Positions 53,201 through 64,000 of a stretch of DNA of 64,000 nt are shown in pieces; position 1 is the first letter of the stretch, and each line of letters starts with the position of its first letter. The DNA is from Eonycteris spelaea (Eukaryota > Chordata > Mammalia > Chiroptera > Pteropodidae): assembly GCA_003508835.1 (NCBI GenBank), contig PUFA01000006.1:7874001-7938000 (forward strand), given 5' to 3'. Under the pieces are notes generated by a model. That model saw only the letters and a list, made by a program, of their open reading frames with translations. It was not told where the DNA came from and did not search any database. The translations under genes were made by a program, and so were the position numbers.

Positions 53201-56200
53201 GGGGTGTAGATGGCAGGTCTTGAGTGAAAGCATTGCATGCAGTGAGGGAAAGAGTGGACCTTGGGAGTCAGACAGGGTTACTTTCCATGTGACCCAGGGT
53301 AAGGGACTTCCCATCTCTGTGCCTCCATTTCCCCATCTATCAAATGGGAATGCTAATACTTGTCTCCAGGGTTGTTTGTCTGCAGAGAAGTGAGGCATTG
53401 TTCCAGGTCATACATGTGATCATGGTGAAGCACCTGGAACTTTCACGCAGACTTCTGATCCATGTCTGTTATACCTCTCTGATGAAATCCTGGGAAGGGA
53501 CTCGGAGGGCCTGGCCCTGCTTCCATTCAGATTTTGGGAAAGTTTTGAATTGGGAGGTGACTGTCCCCATGCAACCTGCATGGGCTGAGATTCCTGGCTC
53601 TTAGGGGATAGCAGAAGCGGGTGGCAGAGGGTCAGTGCCTCATGGGGAGAGCCATGCCAGCATAGTGGGCTCATATCGTGGATCATCTTATGGGGACTCA
53701 GAGGGGACCTTGCTTGAGGTCACAGAGGCCAGTGACAGGACTGAGACCAGAGATCAGGATCCTGGTCTCAGGGATCCCTTCCTTCCAGAGGCTTCTCTCA
53801 CTAGTAGGGCCCATCAGGGACCTGGGGCGAAGGGAACTTTGTCACCAGAAGTTCTCTAATTTCAGTTCTTCCTTCTGTCCCCTTGGGGAGGGAAACAATA
53901 AGAGTTTATTGGGCACCTATTTTATGCCAGGTCCTATGTCAGTAAATCTCATTTAGTCCTTACAACAATATTGTAAAGCAGGAATTGGTGGCCCATTTAA
54001 CAGAGAGGGAAGTGGAGGCTATGAGAGGTCAGTAACCTACCTGGTCAAGTGTCACGCTGCTGAGGGCCGAGCTGGGATTCACTCCCAGGTCTGTGAGCAT
54101 GCATAGCTCATGTTATTCCCACTGATACCCCTGGGGCACTGCCCTCTCCAGGGCTTGGTTTGGTGGCAAAAGGAATGGAAACCTAACTGTCTAGCACAGT
54201 GTGCCAGGTATTTTCATAACATAAGGTGCTTTGGGGGCGGGGGGCAAGGAAAATGGGAGAATAGTGGGCCTGAGAAGGTCAGAGCCAGAGAGAGCCTAGA
54301 ACACTGAGGGCTGGGATGGGTTTTCCACTAAGAATGTGCTGTGGTCCCCATGCGCCCTGGGAGGGAGGGCAGCCTCTGCGAGGAGGGGGTCCTGGTCTCT
54401 GGTCTCAGGTCTGCTATTGGCTGCTGTGTGACCTCAGGTAATTCTCCTCTGGGCCTCCACAGTCCCATCTGTGAGACGGGCCAGCAATGCCATTCTGGCT
54501 CTCCTTGGAGCCTGTAGTGAGGAGCCACGTAGGTTGTGGGGCAGAGGGGTCATTTCTCTTCTCCTGAAAGGTGCCAGGAGGCCAACTCTCCGGTGTCTAC
54601 CCCCATACAACATCCGTAGCCCTCGCTACCCAGAATTTTCCTGTTTTACCTCCTTCCCTCCCACTGTGGTGGCTGCTGGCCGCCATGCAGCTCTGCGTGG
54701 GCCCTCCAGGCCACGCTCCCTCTGAAAGGCGACTGTGGCTTAGCTCGTGGCAAACATTCTTTTCATAGTTCCTGGAGCACAGCAAATCCGGCTGCTTAGC
54801 CAGGAATGCAGAGTCCCCTCCTGCAGCGCAGCATGGGCTTGGGTGGGAAGCCCCTGGGGGTCAGGCAGGAGGGGCTGAGGGGGTGTGGAGGACCCCCATC
54901 CCCACCAGACACACTGTGCCTCAGCATCTGGGAGCTGTGAGGCTGTCCTTATCATCTGTGGACTCAGCTTTGGTCTAAACTCTGGGGCCATCCATCTCTG
55001 GCTAGCTGGGAGAACTTGTGAAAGTGACTTTTCTCTGAGCCTCAGTTTCTTTACTTATAAAACAGAGTTTATAATCTAACCTCACAGGGCTCTTGGGAGA
55101 TGTCATGGTAATGATGATTATAATAACGTAATAATAGTGACCATCTATTAAACGTTCCTCTATGCCAAGCACTGCTTGAAGTCTGCTACATGAAATTAAT
55201 GTGTCTAATCCTCACAAATGCTCTATGAAGTAGGAATTGTTCTCATTTTACTGATGAAGCTGAAGCACAGATGAATGAAGTCATGTGCTAGTAAGGGGTA
55301 GGGCTGGAAAAAGAACACGTGGAGCTGGTCTCTTCACCCATCATGATAGTTTAAGCGAATCTCAGCCCAGGTCCTGCTCATGGTAGGGGGCTCAGAAAGT
55401 GGTGGAGGCTTCTCTCATGAGCCCATCTCTGGGAGAGGCTATTTGCCGCATGGCCATTAGCACCTCATTTTGGAGAGCTGGGGTGAGGAAGCGGGCCTGG
55501 GCCCTGGCCGGGCCCCTTGGGAGAGCCCTGCAGCTCTTAGAAGCTGGTTGGGGCTGGGGGTGTGTAATGTCCCACCCACATCTGGCCTGAGATTTAGCTG
55601 GCGGCGGCAGGCTCTGTGCAAGGAGGAGATGTCGCCAAGGGAGGAGCTCAAGGAAGAAGTGAGGAAAGGCAGCTGGGGGTGGAGGTTAAGAACAGAGTCC
55701 CATTGAAGTTGGCTCAGGCACTGCCCTGGCACACCCACCCACCCCAGCTTTCTATTTTGTGGGACTGAAGGAGCCTTGGTAACTGGAGTGGACCCTTGAG
55801 GCCCTTGATGGGAGCTGCCCACTCTGTTCCTAGTCTTGCCGGTCCATGTTACCATCTGGGTCGAGGTGGTACAGATGGGGTTGGAGGAGAAGCAGGGAGA
55901 AGGACCTATAGCTAAGGTCTCCAGGAAATCCGGGTGCACAGAGTTTGGCCATTCTGGGGGGCTTGGCAAGGGCCAAGGTTCCGATCTGGCCCCTGTGTTT
56001 CCTAGTCCTGTGATCTTGGAGAATGGATGTCACTTCTCTGGTTCTTGGTGCTCCCCCCTCAGAAAACAGGATAGTAATTCCTGCTTTGCAGGGAATTTTT
56101 TTGATAAAATAATGCCTGGAGCAGGCCTAGTGCTATGTCTGGTGCATTAAGTGTACTTGGGCTTTAGAGACTGTTATTATTAAGGAGGGGAATGGGGACC

Positions 56201-57989
56201 CAACTTTAGGCTGGACCCGGGGCTTCTCCTGACATTCAGGGCACTTCTCAGGCTGACCCCAGCCAGCCCGCCTCATCTCAGATCACTTGTATAGTGGAGA
56301 GCCAAAGCTTTGGAGCCAAAGGCCTAAGTTCAAAATCAGGCTCTGTCTCTCATGAGTCTCTCATGACCTTGAGCCAGTTACTTAACCTCTCAGTTCCTTG
56401 GGTTGCCCAGTTGTAAAAAAGGGAAGACAAAGTACCTGCTTCACTGGATTGTTGGGAGGATTAAATGAGATAATTTATGAGAAGAGCTCAGAATGGTGCC
56501 TGGCACATAGTAGATGCACAATAAATGTTATCTGTGTTTAGTCAGTTAGTTAGTGTTTATTTTTATTTCCACACCTCCATACACTCACATATGCTCTTCC
56601 CTCGGCCTGGACTGATTGCCTCTCCCCATCACTACCCAGTTAAATCCACGGTCATCCTTCAAAACGCAGATCCAATATAAGTCACTTCCCCTCCGGTTAG
56701 GGGCTGGGGCCAGAGAAGCTGGGGTTGAGCCGTACAGTGAGGACCTCCCACCCAGGCTCCATAAGCTAAGCTGGGTCCTCAGAGAGTAGTCTCTTGACCC
56801 ACCTCTGGGGTCATGGTGTTCAGAGTGGTGGGGCTCGGCTGAGTTGGAGAGAAAGCCTAGGAGCCGCTGGCTTGGGGAACTGGCTGCTTGTTCAGTGAGA
56901 GACAAGGCCGGGATGTCAGAGTTTCCATGGGAGTGAGCAGAAGCAAGAGAGCAGCTAGAGGAGAGAGTGACGCAGCTGGTAGGCCTGCCTGCCAGGTGGG
57001 CTGGCTGGGTGACCCCTCCCCATCTACCCAAAAGTCACGCCGGGCCCTGGACTACAGCCCAGCTCCCCTGTGGACAGCTTCGTGAACTAGATTGGGTCTT
57101 GCAACAGCCTGGCATCATGGTTGACTGAGGCAGAAATGGGAACCTGGTCATTCAAGGCTCTGATCACATTACCTCCGCACTCAGCAACCTTCCATGGCTC
57201 CTCATTGCCTTCTAGAGAAATGTAAACATGGCATTCCAGGCTCCTCACTAGGTTGCCCCAGCTTTCTCAGCTTCTGCTTGTCCTCTCAACCCCACAGCAC
57301 TTCTAGATTTTCCCTGTATCTGCCGAGAGGCTTCCTACTCCAGCAATTTCTTTTCTTACTTAGTCTGCCTTTTAGACTCCTACTCACCCTTGAGGATGCA
57401 GCTCCAATGCCCCTTCCTACTTGAAACCTTCTGGGAAGACTCAAGGGGAGGCAGCGTCCCCTGCCGTGTGCTCCCAGAGCCCAGAGATCTTAGCCAGCTG
57501 TGTGGTGGCCACTTGTTTGATGCCTCCAGCTAATTCAAGGCAGAGCATGGGGCTGGGCCATTTCTGTGTCCTAAGGCCCAGCCTAGGATCCCCTCCCTCC
57601 CGACAGTAGGTACTTTCCTAGGCAGGAACCCTAGCCTACAGTGGGGGCCACCCCAGGCCAGGGCCTGATATATACAGTAGGGACTTCTCTAGCATAAACC
57701 CTGGTGCACAGAAGGGGCTTCCTCTGTGTGGAACCCATGACAGGAGGAACTACATCAGCTCAGGGCCAGGCACCCCGTGGACATGGCTAAGCGCATGTGA
57801 AATGAATGGAGTCATATCCTGGCTTCCTGAGAAGAGGGACTGAGGTTGGGGCCAGTGTTCCAGCAGGGGCTCTTGGTAAGAAGCCTGTGGCAGGCACTGG
57901 GGGTGGGGTGAGGGTGGGGGCTGTGGGTTAGTGCAGGAGGCCTCCCAGCGCCTGGCATCTTTCTCACTGTTTCTCTCTTTCATCTTCAG
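50298..57989 (+). repeat. Probable COL8A2 intron 1 with MIR and L2 copies
   Basis: CA-rich low-complexity sequence lies at about 51720-51990. An L2 in reverse lies near 52460-52740. MIR copies lie at about 53240-53400 (+), 53900-54100 (-), 54400-54480 (+), 55000-55130 (+), 55140-55330 (-) and 56290-56540 (+). L2 on the plus strand lies at about 56560-56690 and 57150-57440. I see no coding exon. Confidence 0.55.
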
Positions 57990-58034
57990 GTATTGCTTCT
58001 GCTGGGACCTTCAGAGGCCCCTCCAACCTGAAAG
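57990..58034 (+). other. COL8A2: Probable non-coding exon 2 of COL8A2
   Basis: A 45-base segment is framed by a strong acceptor (pyrimidine tract ttctctctttcatcttcag) and a consensus donor (AAAG|GTAAGC). It has no ATG. Its position on the plus strand downstream of the CpG island at 50000-50297 fits a second untranslated exon of COL8A2. The evidence is splice-site quality and synteny only. Confidence 0.45.
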
Positions 58035-61000
58035 GTAAGCTAGATTTGGGGCATGGTTCTCTGACATCCCCAACAAGATGAGCCCATCACTGGCCGCTAT
58101 CTAACCTTGCTCCCTCCTGCCGCAGCGGAAGCCCCTCCCCGCCCAGGATGTCCAGCAGGCAGAGGCTCTTGCAGGTGACCTCAGCTCCCTGCAGCCTGAG
58201 CTTTAAAATCCCGGCCCAACTCGGAAGCAGCTTTTTCTCATTTGTGAACTATTTGCCCTGGCTCCTTGGCGAGAGCCCGTGTTTGCTTGGCCTGCCCGGG
58301 TGCAGTGGCCTGGCTGTGCTCCTGCCCGGCCCCCTCCCTGCCCAGCCCAGCCCCTCCTGCCGCCCGCTGCCGCCGCCACCGCGCGGGGAAGCCACGAAGG
58401 CCCAGGAATCTTGGCAGGCGTGGGGAGGCAGCGGGCGGCGGGTGGCGCTCCGGAAAAGACTGCAAATGTGAACCAGAAGGCAAGGAATTAGCAGCGAGGA
58501 GGCCCTGCCTGGCCGGGCCTGGCCTGGCCTGGGGCTTGGGGGTGGCTGGGTTTGTGGGGACCCTTTGATGTCCAGTCCTAGTCAGAAGCTCAGGGCCCTT
58601 GCTAGGAAGTGAGAGTGATGGCACCAGCTGAAGCCTGAGCCCCAGGTGGGGAAAGGCCGGTCCCCTGGCCACCTGCCTGAGGGTACATTGTTACTCTGGG
58701 TCCTGTCCACTGCTGGGCCTCTTCTGGGTCTGGGGCACCTACTGTGTGTCTCAGCCTGGCTATTCCTACTTCCCTGGACATTTAGTTGCCCGAGATGCTC
58801 CTCCCTAGGAGAGTAGTGGGATGTCTCAGAGATGGGCAGAGACTGGGGTCTAGGAGGTGGATCTAGTTGTGTGAGGAAGGTAGGTTCGGCCTCAGCCACC
58901 TCCAGCCCAGAGCTGAGAAGGACTCTGGAAGACCCACAAAGGAAAAAGGACCCTGTGGGCTTGGCTGGATGTGGAAGATGGGTGGTCAGAGGCCTGCAGC
59001 CAGAGCACCGGGCTGCAGACTGTACTGAGAACTTACCATGTGCCAAGCTTCAGTTGGAGATGAGGTGGAGCTTGGGAGAAAGATGACTAAGAGGAGGCAG
59101 GGAAGGCTACTTGAAGGAAGAGGCATTTGAGCTGGGTTTTAAATGGGGAATAACATGTTTGTCTGGAGGAGAGAGAAAGAAAAGGCAATACGGGCAGAGG
59201 AGATCATGGGTGAAGCAGGCAGGCGGGTACAGGGAGACATTGAGAAGTTTGGGGTATCTGGATATCAAGATGCTGGGGCTCAGGGGTGCAGTGGGCTCTT
59301 CTCACTCCCTAAACAGGGGCGTTTTCCCCAAAGGTGAGTCCATGGCCCTTATCCAGGCTGCAGCAACCCTGTCGGTGAAGCCCTATTTTTATCTCCAGCC
59401 TGCGTCTTTCTCAGACCTGTAAGTTCTCTGCCTCTTGAAAACGCCCTCAGAAGCACTCACGCCCCACTGGGCCGACTTCCAGTGCTGCTTCCCAAATCGA
59501 GCTTCCTCTGGGTCTGGGAGTCTGCCCTGCAAGGACGAAAATGTTGGGACTCTCGGTGGAGCTGCAGCCGGCGGGGTAGGCACAACGGGCAGGGGCAGCA
59601 CTCCTGTCCTGCCATCTGCCTGGGTGATGACGCGGCCCCTGGGCAGCCCCGCCCCAGCCTGCCACCCCCTCACCCTCAGCTCTCAGATGCCAGGCAGCTC
59701 TTTGGCTTCGGAGCAATCCTCACACCTGCACATTTAAATTTGAGGGGGTCAGTCTCATATTGATCCCGCAGGACAGAGAGCTCAGCCTTGGACCCCACAC
59801 GTCCCCACACAGACTCTGCAGGGCTGCTCAGTGATCGTCCAGGGAGGTCAGACACAGACCTGAAGTTAGCATGAGTGTCAAGGCCATAAACGCTTCCAGA
59901 GGGTCCTATCGAGTGACCAACAGCCAGAGATTTACAGAGCCTGGAACTCAGACAGGGGTCTAAATATAAGGAGAGGACAGATAAAGACAAACAGGGTCAC
60001 AGAGATGGACAGATGGGATGGTGACACAGTGAGAGGAGATACACCAAGAGGTGCCTGAGATATACAAGACCTGGATGTAGCGGCACAGAGACGTGAAAGA
60101 CACAGATGGGCATGGCACACACCCACATGGCTCGTGCATGGGGCTGGTCCCCAGCCTCCCCCTTCCATAACTTAGACAGCGTGCATTCCCAGTCATGATC
60201 TCAGAGCTGTGAGGGGCTTGCACTCCATCTCTCCACCCTCTCTCTCTATCCTCCCCACCCCATCCTAATTGTTTCACATCCTACTGAGTCCAAACTATGC
60301 CTCTTCCTCCAGGAAACTATATAAGAATAACATGGAATGTATCATGTTGGCATTAGGGAGCCACAAGAATCCAGAGCAAGGGGAGGCCATGGGCAGAGAG
60401 CTGTGCCAAAGTGCGTCCGGTCCGTAGATAAGCAGCAGTAGCATCACCTGGGAACTTGTTAGAGATGCAGATGTTGGGCCCTATCCCACACCTACTGAAT
60501 CAGGATCTCCGGAGGGGCTTAAGAAACTGTGTTTTAAAACACTGCCTGATACACACTAAAGTTTGAGAAGCACTGTTGCGGTATTTAGAGGATGTATTGA
60601 GGAAAACAGAAAAGCTGAGAGTGAGGGATGGGAGAGAGTCTATTATGATAATCCAGGTGAGGACTTAGCAATTTAATTTAATAAGCCTTTATTAAGTGGC
60701 TGGGATGTGCCAGGCTCTGGGCTGTGTCTCGTAAGGTCTGTATAAGGGCAAAGGCTATGCAGAAGGAGCAAAGGAAAAGAAGTGAGGGGGTAGAGGAGAC
60801 TGAGTCCACAAGATTGGATTGGGGGTTTGAGGGTAAAGGAACAGGGCTGTCATGTACAGTTGTTCATGTTGGCTACTGTACAAGGGCACCCAGGAAGTCC
60901 AGTGAGAAGGCTGAGTTGCCCGGAAAGAAGGGGTCGCTTTTTCTAATTGTGCTAAGGCATTACATAGGCTAGAGAAATCCTTACTGCCCTGTGAGGAAGG

Positions 61001-64000
61001 AAGGGTCAGAAGTGATGTCCAGGGTTTCCGGCCTGCGCATCTTGGCGAGGGCCGGGGGAAGCAAGTGATGAGGGAGAAAGTAATGACATCTGTTGGGTGA
61101 GCCAGGAGAAATGCTCAGTTCATCGTGGAACACAAGAGTCTGGGGCTCAGGAAAGAGGCCATAGCTGGAGACAGATGTGGGGGTCCTTGGTGAGGGGATT
61201 GGTGAAAGCTGGAAACTGCAGAAGAAACATCCAGAGACGAGGCCTGAGCCAGCTCCTTAGGGCAAGCCTGGATCTGCAGAGCGGGCAGGAGGAGGGAGCA
61301 GAGAAATCCGAGGAGGGACCTCTCCAGGAAAGAGAAGAGCAGGGTCACAGGGCGAATTCAGTGCTGGAGACAAGGTGGCATGGAGACGAGGGGGTGAGGA
61401 GTGCGCAGCGCCTGGGGGTGAGGGGGAAAGACAAGAAGCCTGGCTGCCAGGGGCTGGAGGGAGATGGGGGCGGCTGGTGGGGGAGAGCTAGGCCTGTGTA
61501 GACACGAGATGGAGAAGCTGGGGAGCTGGCGGATGGAGGGAAGCATCCGCGGACAGACCGAGGCCCTTGAGGAAGAGGTGTGCAGGGCCTGGGCACTGAG
61601 GAGGAGGCAGGACCCCCTTCATCTGAGACTCAGGAGGGGAGGATGGGAAAGGCTCTCTAGTTCCCACACGCTGGGAGAGAGGTAGGGTGGAGGAGGGGGG
61701 CTCGGGAATCCTGGAGAAGCCTGGAGCTGCCTGGCTGGCCATTTGGGGTGGGCATCATGCCTAGTGGGTGAGGACGGCAGCGCCTCTGCTCCTCTGCAAG
61801 ATCCATGTCTCCGTCCTGGTTCTGACCCCATCTGTCAGCTTCCTCTCAGGCGCAGTCAGGGAAAAGGCCTAGGAGGCCAGAAAATCAACTTTCGGGAGCT
61901 TTCACAAGGTCCTGGCCTTTGGCAGCTGGTTGCCTAAGTTTTTTAAGGGTCAGAGATGTTGCTCTGCAGCAGGAAGAATTGAGGTTAGATTGAAGGGACA
62001 ACTTCCTGGCTATCGGGGTAGCAGGGCAGGGCAGCACACCTGGGGTGTCTGCCGATGGCTCAGATCCTCTCGGTTAATCCTTTCACAGATGAGGACACTG
62101 AGGTTCAGAGAGGTTAATCCGCTTGCCTAAGAGCACCTAGCTGGTAAGTAGCTGTGTTGGACTGGGAGTCCAGGGGCTGCGGGGACCTAGGAAGGCCTTA
62201 AGGGCCCCCAGGCTGGACCCCTAGTAGGAAGAAATGTGCAAGAAATGCTGCTCACCTGTTGAGGTGGCCGAGACAGGGCTGGAGAGAGAGACAGAGACAG
62301 AGAAACGAGTCAGGGAAAGAAGAGAGCGAGGCTGGGAGAGGCTGGGAGACAGGAGGCACCGGGGGAGCAAGCGGGGCAGCCGATCCCGCAGAAATGTCTC
62401 CACAACAGGAAGCGTCTCATAACATACCTGTGGTTTGGCCAGGCCCCGGGGCTGCCTGAGCCCTCCCACCGCTCCCTCAGCTGCACCACCCCGTCTGGGG
62501 TGGGGGCTTGGAGCGAAGGAGCCTGCACTGCCCGGGGCTATGATCCATCTACCCTCCCGCCTGCCTGGGAGGGAGGCTGCCCGGCTGCACTAGCCACATC
62601 TCTGCACGGTCCTCTGGGAGCCCCCTCCCTTAGGACCTCCTTTTTATCTGGACCTCTGACAGCTCATCTGTGAAATGGGATGGGGAGTGGGCAGGCCATT
62701 ACATTCCATAGGGTAACCTGAGTCCCCTCTGTGGGTCACTCCTGGGACACAGGACCCTTTGAGAGAGGGGACTGGTGGGGAGGGGTCACTGTTCGCTGAT
62801 GCCCCTTCCCCTCCCGCAGCCATGTGGGAGTGGGGGTCTGCATTCATGCCACGTCTTCCTGCCAGGGCCCATACCCCCCATGCTCCCTTGGTCTGAAAGA
62901 CCCCCAGAGTACTACCCACTCCTAGCCAGCCTCCTTGGCCGCCCCAGGGAGGCCCAGCCTGCCACAAAACGCTGACTTGGACAAAATGCTGTTTTACGGG
63001 GATTTGTAGAAAAGGGGGGAAATCCCCGTTAAGGACTTGCAGCTGTCCAAACACCGCGTCCACCCGGCTGCCGCCACTCCTCAATCCCCTGAATCAGCGT
63101 CTCCTCGTGCACCCCATTTTGTGCCCCTGCCAGCCCAGCCCCTTCCCAGTTTCCCTGGGTCCTGCCTTTCTTCTTAAGAAGTCACCAGAGAGGGCGATGG
63201 CTTGCCCAAGGTCACACAGCAGAGCTGGGCTTGAGCTTCAGAGCACCTCCCTTGACTCCTGACACCCCTCGGGGAGAACAGGAGTAAGGCAATGAATCCT
63301 CCCCTGTGAACCTGGCTTCCCTGGGCGCGTTATTCTTAGCTGAAGTTCTTCGACTGAGGCCCTGTGAATATCCCTGCCTCTTCCCCTGTGCCTGGGGAGA
63401 GCGTTCCCAGGACGGTGTGACATGTATCTGTGCTAAGTCTGAGGAAAGGACTGAATGAGTTGCTGACATGATCTTTAAATCTGATGGTGAATTGAGCTCA
63501 TCAAACATTTATTGAGAATCATTGTTTGCCAGCCAAGTCCCGGGCTAGACGCGGAGTTGGGGGAATGTGGTGGGCAGAGGGGATAGAAGAGGCAACAGGA
63601 GGAATCCGAGCTGAGATGGGGCCCTGCAGCTGTCGGGGGAGCCCAGGAGGCATCCAGTAGGCTTCCCTGATGTCCAGGAGTAAGTAAGAGGTAGGCCGTG
63701 GAGACGCAGTAGGGGGAATCGAGCGTGCAGAGGCCAGAGAGCCTCAGGGAGCCTGGGTGAGTAGGGGGGGGATGACAGTGAGAAGGAAGTCAGGGGCTCA
63801 GAGGCTCCCAGGCACTCTTGGCTCTGATGGTGGCTGGGGTCAGGGAGCCGTCTGTCCTACCTGGGCTGCTGCGTTGTATCATCCAGAGCATTATTTATCT
63901 TTGTAGCCCCTGGAACAGGCTTAGCACACCCCTTTTCTTGGCCGTGCACTCAGATCCACCCCCAACCCTCACCCATACTGGCACATGCCAGCCTCACCTC
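58035..64000 (+). repeat. Probable COL8A2 intron 2, running off the window
   Basis: No Gly-X-Y collagen frame and no C1q-like frame is present, so the coding exons lie beyond 64000. L2 copies in reverse lie at about 58990-59220, 60660-60960 and 63490-63800, with a MIR or L2 piece near 62080-62160. A CpG-rich block at about 58300-58450 could be an alternative promoter, but no splice donor clearly belongs to it. Confidence 0.5.
60420..60585 (-). repeat. MER5A (hAT-Charlie) DNA transposon fossil
   Basis: The plus strand reads 'catcacctgggaacttgtt', 'ctactgaatcaggatctcc' and 'aagtttgagaagcactg', the reverse complement of MER5A, nearly full length. Confidence 0.8.

Overview
The window is 64 kb of a mammalian nuclear genome. 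Its genes have multiple exons with GT/AG splice sites, there are CpG-island promoters, and the intergenic DNA is full of decayed L2, MIR, L1 and DNA-transposon copies. A short element at 18859-19087 fuses a tRNA-Val(TAC)-like unit to a 5S rRNA-like unit and is flanked by a target-site duplication. Hybrid tRNA/5S rRNA SINEs are known to me only from fruit bats (the MEG-TR family), so the source is most likely a megabat (Pteropodidae). The gene order also matches human 1p34.3, inverted.

Layout. Bases 1-5884 are intergenic, with an L1 end, L2 copies and a Tigger transposon nested in an L2. Bases 5885 to about 27900 hold MAP7D1 on the minus strand: 17 coding exons for a microtubule-associated protein of nominally 842 residues, with a 12.6 kb first intron containing the SINE, an L1 and long L2 pieces. 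Bases 28200-32800 are the spacer between two head-to-head promoters. Bases 33000 to about 42060 hold TRAPPC3 on the plus strand: 5 coding exons for a complete 180-residue TRAPP vesicle-tethering subunit. Bases 42060-49960 are intergenic. From about 50000 a GC-rich island and two small non-coding exons (ending 50297; 57990-58034) fit the 5' end of COL8A2 on the plus strand. Its collagen-coding exons are not in the window.

The three genes are neighbours by chromosomal history and have no shared pathway: MAP7D1 acts on microtubules and kinesin-1, TRAPPC3 in ER-Golgi membrane traffic, and COL8A2 makes an extracellular collagen.

I found no previously undescribed gene system. The points most worth checking are: two single-base frame breaks in otherwise intact MAP7D1 exons 5 and 7; a nested RFX-type palindrome in MAP7D1 intron 6; a POU-dimer plus helically spaced ATTA cluster in MAP7D1 intron 1; paired ZNF143-like motifs and a palindromic AP-1/MAF site in the TRAPPC3 promoter; and the hybrid SINE itself. 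Repeat family names and boundaries come from recalled consensus sequences and are approximate.
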